Of a stretch of 64,000 bases of DNA, positions 1 through 9,039 are shown piece after piece. This DNA is from Ideonella oryzae. GTDB lineage: Bacteria > Pseudomonadota > Gammaproteobacteria > Burkholderiales > Burkholderiaceae_C. The first letter of the stretch is position 1. Each line of letters begins with the position of its first letter. The notes beneath the pieces are model-generated. The model saw nothing but the letters and a program-made list of their open reading frames with translations. It was not told where the DNA came from and ran no database searches. The DNA is taken from positions 248,001-312,000 of the forward strand of contig NZ_JAMXMC010000002.1 in NCBI RefSeq assembly GCF_024055665.1. Direction: 5' to 3'. A program made the translations under genes and the position numbers.

Positions 1-224
1 TCGCCCTCGATCACGTAGACGAACTCCTCCTCGTCCGACTCGGCGTGCGGCCAGGACGAGCGCGTGCCAGGGGGCAGGCGCTGCAGATTGATGCCGATGC
101 GCTGCAAGCCGGCCGCAGCGCCCAGGCTGCGCGTCGGGCCCATGGCCTCTGTGCTCTGGGGGTAGACATGGGCGTCCTCGGGAAGGTCGTCGGCCGAGAC
201 GATGAAGGCAGGGCGGTCAGGCAT
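1..224 (-). CDS. Cupin-domain protein, C-terminal part beyond the window edge
   Basis: Only the first 74 codons are present; the gene runs off the left edge. The ATG at 222-224 opens MPDRPAFIVSADDLPED. Further on is an SSWPHAESDEEEFVYVIEG segment, the start of a cupin motif 1 (His and acidic residues just before an E-F-VYVIEG strand). Cupins of this type are small beta-barrel metal-binding proteins, often sugar isomerases, dioxygenases or sensors. Nothing here tells which. It lies 8 bp downstream of the CHAP/NlpC-like gene on the same strand and may be co-transcribed with it. The cupin fold is fairly sure; the specific function is unknown. Confidence 0.75.
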   Translation of the reverse strand, partial: MPDRPAFIVSADDLPEDAHVYPQSTEAMGPTRSLGAAAGLQRIGINLQRLPPGTRSSWPHAESDEEEFVYVIEG

Positions 225-232
225 GGGGTCTC

Positions 233-700
233 TCAGACAGGTGCGTTGGGGGCTGGGTCAGGCAGCGGGTGCCCGTGTGGCCAACGGTAGGCCAGAACCG
301 TGTTCAGCGGATAGCGGTGTTCCCTCACCGCACCCAGTTGGTTGCCGCCCAGCAGCACGACATCCTGTTCGTCGTGTCGCAGGTAGTAGCCCACGTGGCC
401 CTTCCAGCTTTCGGGCGACTCGCGCCAGAGGACGACCACGCAGCCTGCCGCGGGACGCTCCAGGGCATGTCCCCAGTCCAGCCAGGAGCGGGCCAGGGCC
501 GAGCCGGTGCCCGTCACGCCGCATTGGCCGAAGCACCAGTGGATGAAAGAAGAGCACCACGAGGCCTTGTCGTCATAACCGGCGATGTTGGTGCCAGCGT
601 GATAGGCCGTGATGCGCGGGTTGCTGCTGCCGTGCGGGTGGGCCTGCACGCCCAGCTCGGACTGGGCCACGGCGAGCCAGGAGGGCATGGCGAGATTCAT
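233..700 (-). CDS. TIGR02594-type CHAP/NlpC-P60-like cysteine hydrolase
   Basis: A 155-residue soluble protein. Its layout matches the TIGR02594 family of small papain-like (CHAP/NlpC-P60) proteins. There is a nucleophile-type Cys in the DKASWCSSFIHWC segment (about residues 44-56) and a His in KGHVGYYLRHDEQ (about residue 101), followed by VVLLGGNQ with the typical Asn/Gln. Family members are thought to hydrolyse peptidoglycan or amide bonds and are often found in phage-like or secreted contexts. There is no signal peptide, so export would need a holin or another route. The start overlaps the end of the upstream CYTH gene by 4 bp (ATGA), which suggests translational coupling. The substrate is unknown. 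Confidence 0.65.
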   Translation of the reverse strand: MNLAMPSWLAVAQSELGVQAHPHGSSNPRITAYHAGTNIAGYDDKASWCSSFIHWCFGQCGVTGTGSALARSWLDWGHALERPAAGCVVVLWRESPESWKGHVGYYLRHDEQDVVLLGGNQLGAVREHRYPLNTVLAYRWPHGHPLPDPAPNAPV

Positions 701-1176
701 GGCGCTGTGCTGTGGGCCAGTGCATGGCCGCTGAACTCCGCCAGCCCCGTGACCTCGCGGCCCGCAAAGGCAGGCGCTGCGCAGTGACGTGCTTGCGAGG
801 GATGATTGAACTCCATCTCGTAGATGGCGAAATCCAGGTGGGGGTGGACATACACATCCAGGGCGCCACCGGCCACCGTGTGCCGCTGCTTTCGCACCGT
901 CTGGGCCGGCAACTGAGCCAACGCAGCGTGTTCAACCTCACTCAGGTACACGGACACGGTCGGCTGCCCCTGCTCCGCCTCGAAAGGGTACTTCTTGCCC
1001 AGCTTGAAGACGGGCGCAAGACCTTCCTCACGAACCACGCGCAGCCGCAAGTGGGTGCCATGGATGTACCGATCCTCCAGCCATCGGGTTCGATCCACCA
1101 CGAGGTGTTGAACCAGATCCAGCGGCACCAGCCAGCGGCGTTCGAGTTCGAGGCGGGAGTACTTGGGTGGGCTCAT
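697..1176 (-). CDS. CYTH-domain protein (triphosphate tunnel metalloenzyme-like)
   Basis: This 159-residue protein opens MSPPKYSRLELERRWLVPL. The conserved E-x-E/R-R-x-x-L-V N-terminal strand marks CYTH-domain (adenylyl cyclase CyaB/thiamine triphosphatase) proteins. Later strands carry the expected alternating charged residues (HLRLRVV, APVFKLGKKYP, DFAIYEMEF). CYTH enzymes hydrolyse or cyclise triphosphates, including inorganic triphosphate, with metal ions in a beta tunnel. The first strand reads ELERRW rather than the strict ExExK, so activity may be altered. I chose the ATG at 1176; an in-frame TTG at 1212 would add 12 unconserved residues. The gene overlaps the downstream hydrolase by 4 bp. 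Confidence 0.65.
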   Translation of the reverse strand: MSPPKYSRLELERRWLVPLDLVQHLVVDRTRWLEDRYIHGTHLRLRVVREEGLAPVFKLGKKYPFEAEQGQPTVSVYLSEVEHAALAQLPAQTVRKQRHTVAGGALDVYVHPHLDFAIYEMEFNHPSQARHCAAPAFAGREVTGLAEFSGHALAHSTAP

Positions 1177-1208
1177 GGCGGAGAGGGTCTCGGATTCGGC
1201 GATCTGGG

Positions 1209-1370
1209 TCAATCCGGCGAGACGCCGCGTATTGCGCCAGCGGCGAACTGGTGTCTGTACTTGACGAAGCCGCGCTTGGAATCACCCTGGAAGCCCAGGT
1301 GAGCAAAGACGCGATGTGCTTCGTGGCGGGTGCCACTGTCTCCTGATTCAAGCGTTCGGTCGACACAGGG
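1209..1370 (-). pseudogene. C-terminal remnant of a GNAT acetyltransferase
   Basis: The minus-strand frame ending at the TGA at 1209-1211 encodes CVDRTLESGDSGTRHEAHR and then VFAHLGFQGDSKRGFVKYR. The R-x-E-A-H-R ... L-G-F ... F-V-K pattern is the classic C-terminal acetyl-CoA/beta-strand end of GNAT N-acetyltransferases. No start codon or N-terminal GNAT half exists upstream, because the alpha/beta hydrolase stop lies at 1373-1375. I infer a decayed gene truncated when the neighbouring segment was exchanged. It is about 50 codons and is unlikely to be translated as a functional protein. Confidence 0.5.
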
Positions 1371-1372
1371 GT

Positions 1373-2167
1373 TCAAGCGGCGTTGGCTGGCGGTCTCTGA
1401 ACCGCTTCCTGTTCCGCCAGAAAGCTGTTGATGCGCGAAGCCAGGAAGACCGGCGTTTCCAGCATCGGGTAGTGACCTGCGTTGGTCACCTGTTCAAAGC
1501 GCACGTTGGGGTAACAGGTGCCAAAGCTGCCGCGCAGTGCGTCCTCACGGTACACCGGAATGTCGTGCTCGCCATGCAGCACCAGCATGGGCGTGGCCAG
1601 TCCTTGGGCTTCCTGCTGGAAATCGGTGCCGGTGAACATCTGCAGGTAGCCGATGCGGGCTTCGGCCGTGGAGCGCTGGCGCGACTTCTGCAGCTTGAAG
1701 GCCAGCCAGGGCAGGGTGTGGCGATGGCCGGTGCGTGCATCGATGGCTGCCAATGCGGCCTCGTCCTCGGTGGCCACGGCCAGCAGTTGCGTGCGGGTGG
1801 CGGGGTCGGCGGGGAAGCCGGACGCGAAGACGGGCGTGATTGCGATCAGGGATTGAACGCGGGTAGGCTCGAGACAGGCCAGGCGCTGGGCCACCAGGGC
1901 CGACATGGAATGCCCGATCACATGAAACCGCGGGGCCTGCCGCGTGTCGAGGAGGGCGAGGACATCCTGGCAGGCCTCATCGAGGGTGTGGCTGCCCGTC
2001 AGTCCGATGGACCGACCATAACCCCGCAGGTCCACAAAGCAGAAGCGGTGCGCTGCAGTGTCGAGGTAGGGCTGCAGGGCGTCGTAGTTTGAACAGTCGC
2101 CCAGCCATTCGTGCATGACCACGACCAGCGAAGGACCGGAACCGAGTAGGGTGTGACCGAGCAACAT
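1373..2167 (-). CDS. Alpha/beta-fold hydrolase
   Basis: A 264-residue cytoplasmic protein. It has the alpha/beta-hydrolase nucleophile elbow GHSMSA (Ser about residue 86), an oxyanion-hole region near HEWLGD, an Asp-bearing strand LVLHGEHDIPVY (about residue 197-208) and the catalytic His in TNAGHYPMLE (about residue 237). The length is normal for the single-domain family (esterases, epoxide or lactone hydrolases). Start codon ATG at 2167. The neighbours are unrelated small genes and give no substrate clue. The fold and triad are clear, but the reaction cannot be assigned. Confidence 0.85.
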   Translation of the reverse strand: MLLGHTLLGSGPSLVVVMHEWLGDCSNYDALQPYLDTAAHRFCFVDLRGYGRSIGLTGSHTLDEACQDVLALLDTRQAPRFHVIGHSMSALVAQRLACLEPTRVQSLIAITPVFASGFPADPATRTQLLAVATEDEAALAAIDARTGHRHTLPWLAFKLQKSRQRSTAEARIGYLQMFTGTDFQQEAQGLATPMLVLHGEHDIPVYREDALRGSFGTCYPNVRFEQVTNAGHYPMLETPVFLASRINSFLAEQEAVQRPPANAA

Positions 2168-2242
2168 GGGGCGTGTGCGGTCAGGGGGTGGAAAGGGGCG
2201 TGGCGATTTTCAAGGCCGGACCATGGCCGGCGCATCGAAGAC

Positions 2243-2317
2243 TCACCGCCGGCGGAAGTAGCGCTCGATGGACGCGATCGCATTCTTGCGTGCATCCTTG
2301 TTCAGCGCGAGGGTCAT
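2243..2317 (-). pseudogene. DUF2164 stub, N-terminal fragment only
   Basis: A 24-codon frame starting at the ATG 2315-2317 encodes MTLALNKDARKNAIASIERY followed by FRRR and TGA. Intact DUF2164 proteins are about 80 residues and begin with K/R-x-A-I-x-S-I-x-R-Y-F, then an acidic stretch and a G-x-L-x-x-x-x-L-L-D-F-x-x-x-E segment. None of that second half can be found in any frame before the next gene. I infer truncation by deletion. It sits between yciI and the alpha/beta hydrolase gene on the same strand. Confidence 0.5.
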
Positions 2318-2375
2318 GAGGGGTCCCCGGGGCAGTTGGAAAGAAGTGTCGGGTCAGTCTGACGCGATTCAGCCC

Positions 2376-2681
2376 TCAGACAAGCGCTCGATGGTGTTCC
2401 AAAGCTTTGCTCCAGTGCAGCACCTTTACGCTCTGCCTCAGTCCGCAGGTGTAGAAGGGGTCGGAGACCAGAAGGTCCATCACCGCCTGTTTGGATGGCG
2501 CCTCCACCACCCACAAGCCGCCCTTGGGGACGTCGGAGGGTTCGTGACGCAGAGAGCCCGCCACCAGCACCTGCTCTTTGTGAGCATCCACCCAGTCGAT
2601 GTGCGCCTGCAATTGCTCGGCACGCAGCGCGCCATGGCCGGGCTTGTCGGTGAAGAGAATGGCGAACAGCACAGGGCTCAT
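2376..2681 (-). CDS. YciI-family protein
   Basis: A 101-residue protein matching the YciI/YCII fold: FAILFTDKPGHGALRAEQL at the N terminus, then HIDWVDAHKEQVLVAGSL, the GGLWVVEAPSKQAVMDLLVSDPF core, and a C-terminal HWSKAL strand. YCII domains form small dimeric ferredoxin-like barrels with a conserved His/Asp pair (here about H27 and D29). They occur in dehalogenase-like or stress-linked settings, but most members have no defined reaction. The start is ATG 2681 with AAGGATG-type ribosome-binding context. It lies directly downstream of the amidotransferase-like gene, separated by one unit of the 40-bp tandem duplication. Confidence 0.85.
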   Translation of the reverse strand: MSPVLFAILFTDKPGHGALRAEQLQAHIDWVDAHKEQVLVAGSLRHEPSDVPKGGLWVVEAPSKQAVMDLLVSDPFYTCGLRQSVKVLHWSKALEHHRALV

Positions 2682-2690
2682 CCTTGCAAA

Positions 2691-2770
2691 GGGTCACGCA
2701 GTGGCCGAGCCGGCGCAGGCCTGATGGAAGGGGTCACGCAGTGGCCGAGCCGGCGCAGGCCTGAAGGAAG
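2691..2770. repeat. Tandem duplication, two 40-bp units
   Basis: Units 2691-2730 and 2731-2770 differ at one base only (the T of ctgatgg against the A of ctgaagg). The right-hand unit holds the last codons and stop (2734-2736, minus strand) of the amidotransferase-like gene. The left-hand unit is a non-coding copy lying between that stop and yciI. The near-perfect identity suggests a recent event. Confidence 0.95.
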
Positions 2771-3441
2771 GCCTTCACCAGCGGCGGCACCTGACCGGCA
2801 AGCGCGGCACGCTCGGGCTGGAACAAGGTGGCCACGAAGAAGGGATGTCCTTCCAGCTCGATGGCACGCACCTCGCCTGCGGCGTCACGGGCGGTGGCGC
2901 GCAAGGGGCCTGCCACCAGTTGCGCCTGGAACGCGGGATGGATGCCGAAGCGGCAGCGATAGCCCTCCGTGGCGCTGAGCTGGGCGTAGGCTGTGGCGAT
3001 GCGACTTCCCGGTGCGAGTTGAACCTGATCGGACACCTCGACCAAGGCGCAGGCCAGCGGTGCGATCACCCAGCGCGCGGATTCCGGTGCGGTTTCACCG
3101 TGGTCGGCATCGGCCCACCCGAGGACGTTGCGGGCATATTCGACCACCGCATGCTGAAAGCCGCCGCAGGTCCCCAAGAAGGGTGTGCCGTTTTCGCGGG
3201 CGTGGCGGATGCCCCGTAGGGCGCCCTCCATGTGTTGATAGGGACTGCCGGGCACACACCACAGGCCATCGAAAGCGGTCACACGGCTGGTCGAGGTGAG
3301 CTCTGTGGTGGGGATCCACGCGAAGTCCACGGCTTGGTTGTTTGCCTGCGCGGCAAGTTGCAGGGCCATGGGGATGGCCCGGTGGGCGAGCACCGCGTCG
3401 TCGCGGTCACCAATCAGGCCGATGTTCAAAATGGGTGGCAT
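2734..3441 (-). CDS. CTP-synthase C-terminal-region-related protein (glutamine-amidotransferase-like)
   Basis: A 235-residue stand-alone protein resembling the glutaminase half of CTP synthase (PyrG). It has LNIGLIGDRDD at the N terminus, FDGLWCVPGSPY, the nucleophile loop FLGTCGGFQHAV, and a C-terminal GHPFFVATLFQPE strand. In active class I amidotransferases the last motif is F-H-P-E, with the His of the Cys-His-Glu triad. Here it is F-Q-P-E. The nucleophile Cys is present as a normal codon, not selenocysteine. I therefore infer a non-canonical or non-glutaminase activity. I chose the ATG at 3441 (MPPILNIGLIG); an upstream ATG at 3480 adds 13 unconserved residues. The stop codon lies inside the 40-bp tandem duplication. 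Confidence 0.75.
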   Translation of the reverse strand: MPPILNIGLIGDRDDAVLAHRAIPMALQLAAQANNQAVDFAWIPTTELTSTSRVTAFDGLWCVPGSPYQHMEGALRGIRHARENGTPFLGTCGGFQHAVVEYARNVLGWADADHGETAPESARWVIAPLACALVEVSDQVQLAPGSRIATAYAQLSATEGYRCRFGIHPAFQAQLVAGPLRATARDAAGEVRAIELEGHPFFVATLFQPERAALAGQVPPLVKAFLQACAGSATA

Positions 3442-3486
3442 GGTGGTCGGTGGACTTTGGGGAGTGGGCACACAGCGCATCCAGTG

Positions 3487-4029
3487 TCAGACGGGTTGCA
3501 GCGGCCGGTGCATCGCAGGGGCGTCGATGAGGGTGATTGGATCGCCAGGCTGCACCCGCCCGGAGGCCTTTACGATCCCCATGATCCCGGCTTTGCGGAC
3601 CAACGCGCCCTCGGCGGTGCGGTCCAGCACCGCGGCCAACAGCCCCGGCAGGAAGGCCTCGATCTGCGCGCAGGGGTTGCGCAACCCCGTGACCTGGACC
3701 ACCGCCAGCGCGCCGATGCGCAGCAACGTGCCTTCCGACAGCGCCAGCACGCCCAATCCGGCCGTGGTGATGTTTTCACCCATCTGACCTGGCCGGACCG
3801 GAAGGCCCTGGGCGGCGACCTCCTCGAACAGCTCCTGGTGCATCAGGTGCACCTGACGCAGGTTGGGCTGGGTCGGGTCCTTGGCCACGCGGGAGCGGTG
3901 CTGGACCGTCACACCCGCGTGGGTGTCGTCTAGAACCCCCTGGCCGGCCACGAGGTCGATGAAGGGGTGTGACGTCTTGGAAAAGCCGTGGAGGGGGTTG
4001 CGGTGGACGGCGATGACCTGAGCGTGCAT
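3487..4029 (-). CDS. MOSC-domain protein
   Basis: A 180-residue MOSC protein, the all-beta domain of molybdenum cofactor sulfurase and YiiM/YuaD-type oxygen-transfer enzymes. Visible features are DDTHAGVTVQHRSRV (the basic His-containing loop), LRQVHLMHQEL, GQMGENITTAGL (the G-E-N motif), and the strictly conserved Cys in GLRNPCAQIEAF (about residue 117). It ends in a short basic-turn segment with G-D-P-I-T-L. Start ATG 4029 gives MHAQVIAVHRN, the usual MOSC beginning. Its -10 box lies only 6 nt upstream, so the mRNA may be leaderless. It is likely cytosolic, and the substrate is unknown. Confidence 0.8.
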   Translation of the reverse strand: MHAQVIAVHRNPLHGFSKTSHPFIDLVAGQGVLDDTHAGVTVQHRSRVAKDPTQPNLRQVHLMHQELFEEVAAQGLPVRPGQMGENITTAGLGVLALSEGTLLRIGALAVVQVTGLRNPCAQIEAFLPGLLAAVLDRTAEGALVRKAGIMGIVKASGRVQPGDPITLIDAPAMHRPLQPV

Positions 4030-4035
4030 GGTTGC

Positions 4036-4041
4036 AATGTA
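4036..4041 (-). promoter_or_regulatory. -10 box TACATT 6 nt upstream of the MOSC start
   Basis: On the minus strand the sequence reads TACATT, six bases, then the MOSC ATG. A transcription start at the usual distance of about 7 nt would fall on the A of ATG. No convincing -35 box is visible. Confidence 0.4.
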
Positions 4042-4131
4042 CCGGCTCCGCTCTCTTCGTCGCTGGCGAACTGCGGGTGGCGCGAGAAGCCCATGGCCCC
4101 GCTTGGACACCTTGGATGCCAGTCGGACCGC

Positions 4132-4662
4132 TCAGCGGGTCTGCGAACTCGCGGGGCTTGACAGCTGAGCAGAGGCTTGCGCATCCCAATCAGCCCAGCT
4201 GACATCCCGTCCCGGCCAAACGGGTCTGAGAACAGGAAACGACGCAAGAACCCAGGCTCTGCAGGATGCAAGAACAGATGCCTCACTGGACACAAGGTCG
4301 TTTGTCACCCACAGAAAGCAAACTTCCTTGTAGCGTTGCCGCCGATGGTCGACTTCGAGTCGACTCTTGAACGGCTTGATGTACAGACAGCCGGCATATG
4401 CGCTGTCGCGCCAGATGGAATAGGCGAAGGATTTGTTGGCCTGCGATTCAGCGAGGTGACGCCGAATGTCAGAAAGGTTGTCTTCGAAGCTCAGATTCGC
4501 TGGCGGCCATTCGTTGGTCGGCCCGAAGACGCCCCGAATGCGGGGGGCGGACTGCAGGACCGCGCGATGGTCCGCGTCAGCATCCTCCGGACCGAGCAGG
4601 CGGAACTCGAGCCCCTCGAAAGAGGCTGACGATGGCGCGGAAAACGAAGCGGGAAACAGCAT
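4132..4662 (-). CDS. GNAT-like N-acetyltransferase-related protein, GC-poor
   Basis: A 176-residue protein beginning MLFPASFSAPSSASFEGLEF. It resembles a GNAT subgroup with an ADHRAVLQSAPRIRGVFGP segment, an SFEDNLSDIRRHLAESQANK helix, a FAYSIW...YAGCLYIKPFKS strand pair and an EVCFLWVTNDLVSSE strand, followed by a C-terminal helix with VLRPVWPGRDVSWADW. Acetyl-CoA transfer is inferred from the family only. The base composition drops to roughly 55% G+C over this gene, against about 70% in neighbours, which suggests recent acquisition. It sits where a urease accessory gene would be expected, downstream of ureC, but shows no likeness to UreE, UreF or UreG. Confidence 0.5.
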   Translation of the reverse strand: MLFPASFSAPSSASFEGLEFRLLGPEDADADHRAVLQSAPRIRGVFGPTNEWPPANLSFEDNLSDIRRHLAESQANKSFAYSIWRDSAYAGCLYIKPFKSRLEVDHRRQRYKEVCFLWVTNDLVSSEASVLASCRAWVLASFPVLRPVWPGRDVSWADWDAQASAQLSSPASSQTR

Positions 4663-4726
4663 GGGAAACCTTGGCGCCTGATCGGCCCCAAAGGCGCAAT
4701 GTTGGACCCGCTCTGCAGCGGGTCCC

Positions 4727-6454
<1,728 letters not shown>

Positions 6455-6455
6455 G

Positions 6456-6761
6456 TCAGAGGGCTCCTTGCACGAGGCCGCGGAAGCCGTAGACGGTGCG
6501 GCTGCCGGCGTAGTCCACCAGTTCCACGGTGCGCTGCTGGCCGGGCTCGAAGCGCACGGCCGTGCCGCTGGCGATGTTCAGTCGCATGCCGCGGGCGGCC
6601 TCGCGGTCGAAGCGCAGGCCGGCATTGGTTTCGGCGAAGTGGTAGTGCGAGCCGACCTGGACGGGCCGGTCGCTGGCGTTTTCCACCACCAGGGTGAGGG
6701 TGCGGCGGCCGGGGTTGACCTCCAGCTCGCCGTCGTCGGTGATGAGTTCTCCAGGGATCAT
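6456..6761 (-). CDS. ureB: Urease subunit beta
   Basis: A 101-residue UreB starting [20 protein letters not shown], with the family core [17 protein letters not shown] and the C-terminal [11 protein letters not shown]. UreB packs against UreC and UreA in the (UreABC)3 trimer and helps form the active-site flap surroundings. I chose the ATG at 6761; an open frame extends 33 codons upstream but lacks conservation and runs through the space after ureA. It lies 58 bp after ureA and 1 bp before ureC. Confidence 0.96.
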   Translation of the reverse strand: MIPGELITDDGELEVNPGRRTLTLVVENASDRPVQVGSHYHFAETNAGLRFDREAARGMRLNIASGTAVRFEPGQQRTVELVDYAGSRTVYGFRGLVQGAL

Positions 6762-6819
6762 GGTGTGGGGCGAAGAAGTGGGGGGAGGGCGCGCACCGCC
6801 AGGGTGCACGGGCCGTCGG

Positions 6820-7122
<303 letters not shown>

Positions 7123-7328
7123 CCGGTTCTCCAGCGGCCGGGCGCGGCGCGCGCGCAGCCATCGGGCCAGTATCCAGCAAGCGGGGTGCCATGGGGAACC
7201 CGGCCCCCGTCCCGATCACCAGTGCGGTGCATCTCTGCCACGTCAGGGCTTGGTGCTGTCACCAGCCTGAGGCAAGATGGGTCTGTCCGGGCCATCCGGA
7301 TGTTCCCTGAGCCCGGAAAGGACCGCGC

Positions 7329-9023
7329 ATGCCAGCCCCCACCGCCGTCGCCCCCACCGTCCCCACGGCCGGGCGGGCGGCGCGCGACGACTGGTGGCGT
7401 GGCGCGGTCATTTACCAGATCTACCCCCGCAGCTTTGCCGACAGCAACAACGACGGCGTGGGCGACCTGCGCGGCATCACCGAGCACTTGGCCTATGTGG
7501 CTCACCTGGGGGTCGATGCGGTCTGGGTGTCTCCCTTCTTCAAGTCGCCGATGGCCGATTTCGGCTACGACGTGGCCGACTACCGCCAGGTGGACCCGCT
7601 GTTCGGCACGCTGGCCGACTTTGATGCGCTGATCGCCCAGGCCCACGCGTTGGGGCTGAAGGTGATGATCGACCAGGTGCTCAACCACACCTCCACCGAG
7701 CACGCCTGGTTCCAGGACAGCCGGGCCAGCCGAGACAACCTCCGCGCCGACTGGTACGTCTGGGCCGACCCCCAGCCCGACGGCACGCCGCCCAACAACT
7801 GGCTGAGCGTCTTCGGCGGCCCGGCCTGGCAGTGGGACAGCCAGCGCCGGCAGTACTACCTGCACAGCTTCCTGGCCAGTCAGGCCGACCTGAACTTCCA
7901 CCACCCCGCCGTGCAGGAAGCCTTGCTCGGCGAGGTGCGCTTCTGGTGCGAGCGCGGGGTGGACGGCTTCCGCTTCGACGCCTGCAACCACCAGTTCCAC
8001 GACCGGGCGCTGCGCAGCAACCCGCCGGCCACCGCCGACGAGCAGGCCGGCGTCAGCACCGTGCGGCCGGACAACCCCTACGCCATGCAGCGCCACCTGC
8101 ACGACAAGACCCAGCCGGAAAACCTGGCCTTCCTGGAACGGCTGCGGGCGCTGCTGGACGAATTCGGCGCCGCCAGCATCGGCGAGGTGGGGGACGAGCA
8201 CCCGCTGCCGGTGATGGCCGACTACACCGAGGCCGGCAAGCGCTTGCACATGGCCTACAGCTTCGCGCTGCTGACGCCCGAGGCCTCGGGCGTCCACATC
8301 CGTGAGCAGGTGCAGGGGCTGGAGGCCGAGCTGGCCCGCACCGGCGGCTGGGGCTGCTGGGCCCTGTCCAACCACGACGTGCCCCGGGTGGCCACCCGCT
8401 GGGGCCCGCACGGCCAAGCCGACGATGCGCTCTCGGTCACCCTGCTGGCGCTGCTGCTCACGCTCAAGGGCAGCGTCTGCCTGTACCAGGGGGAGGAACT
8501 GGGCCTGCCCGAGGCCGACATCCCCTTCGAGCGCCTGCAGGACCCGTATGGCAAGGCCTTCTGGCCGCGCTTCAAGGGCCGGGATGGCTGCCGCACCCCC
8601 ATGCCCTGGTGGCGTGACGCGGCGAATGCCGGCTTCAACACCGGGACCGAGCCCTGGCTGCCTCTGGGCCAGGGCCATGCGCTGCGGGCGGTGGACGTGC
8701 AGGAGGCCGATCCGGCCAGCGTGCTGGCCCAGGCGCGGGCCCTGCTGGCCTGGCGCCGCCGCGACGCGGTGTTGCGCCAGGGCGAGATCCGCTTTCACCA
8801 TGCCCCCGGCCGGCATGCCCTGCTGTTCGAGCGCGTGCTGCCCGGCCAGGCGCCCATCGTGCTGGCCTTCAACCTGGGTGGGCGGGCCCTGAACCTGACG
8901 CTGCCAGACACGCTGGGCGGGTTGGCCTTTCTGCCCGCCGCCCCCTTGCCTGCCGCCCAGTTCAGCCCCGACGGGCGCACCTGGCACCTGCCGCCGCACA
9001 GCGCTGCTGCGGCCACCCGCTGA
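7329..9023 (+). CDS. GH13-family alpha-glucosidase
   Basis: A 564-residue cytoplasmic GH13 enzyme of the alpha-glucosidase/oligo-1,6-glucosidase type. Visible features are the opening WWRGAVIYQIYPRSFADSN, GYDVADYRQVDP, the DQVLNHTS strand, the catalytic nucleophile in GFRFDA (D217), the acid/base in GEVGDE (E286) and the transition-state Asp in ALSNHD (D350). A short C-terminal beta domain follows. It should release glucose from maltodextrins. It is the first gene of the glycogen operon, 16 bp before glgB, so it likely trims oligosaccharides released by GlgP and GlgX. The first 20 residues are low-complexity. Alpha-1,4 versus alpha-1,6 preference cannot be read from sequence alone. Confidence 0.88.
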   Translation: MPAPTAVAPTVPTAGRAARDDWWRGAVIYQIYPRSFADSNNDGVGDLRGITEHLAYVAHLGVDAVWVSPFFKSPMADFGYDVADYRQVDPLFGTLADFDALIAQAHALGLKVMIDQVLNHTSTEHAWFQDSRASRDNLRADWYVWADPQPDGTPPNNWLSVFGGPAWQWDSQRRQYYLHSFLASQADLNFHHPAVQEALLGEVRFWCERGVDGFRFDACNHQFHDRALRSNPPATADEQAGVSTVRPDNPYAMQRHLHDKTQPENLAFLERLRALLDEFGAASIGEVGDEHPLPVMADYTEAGKRLHMAYSFALLTPEASGVHIREQVQGLEAELARTGGWGCWALSNHDVPRVATRWGPHGQADDALSVTLLALLLTLKGSVCLYQGEELGLPEADIPFERLQDPYGKAFWPRFKGRDGCRTPMPWWRDAANAGFNTGTEPWLPLGQGHALRAVDVQEADPASVLAQARALLAWRRRDAVLRQGEIRFHHAPGRHALLFERVLPGQAPIVLAFNLGGRALNLTLPDTLGGLAFLPAAPLPAAQFSPDGRTWHLPPHSAAAATR

Positions 9024-9039
9024 ACCACCGAGAGCCCGC

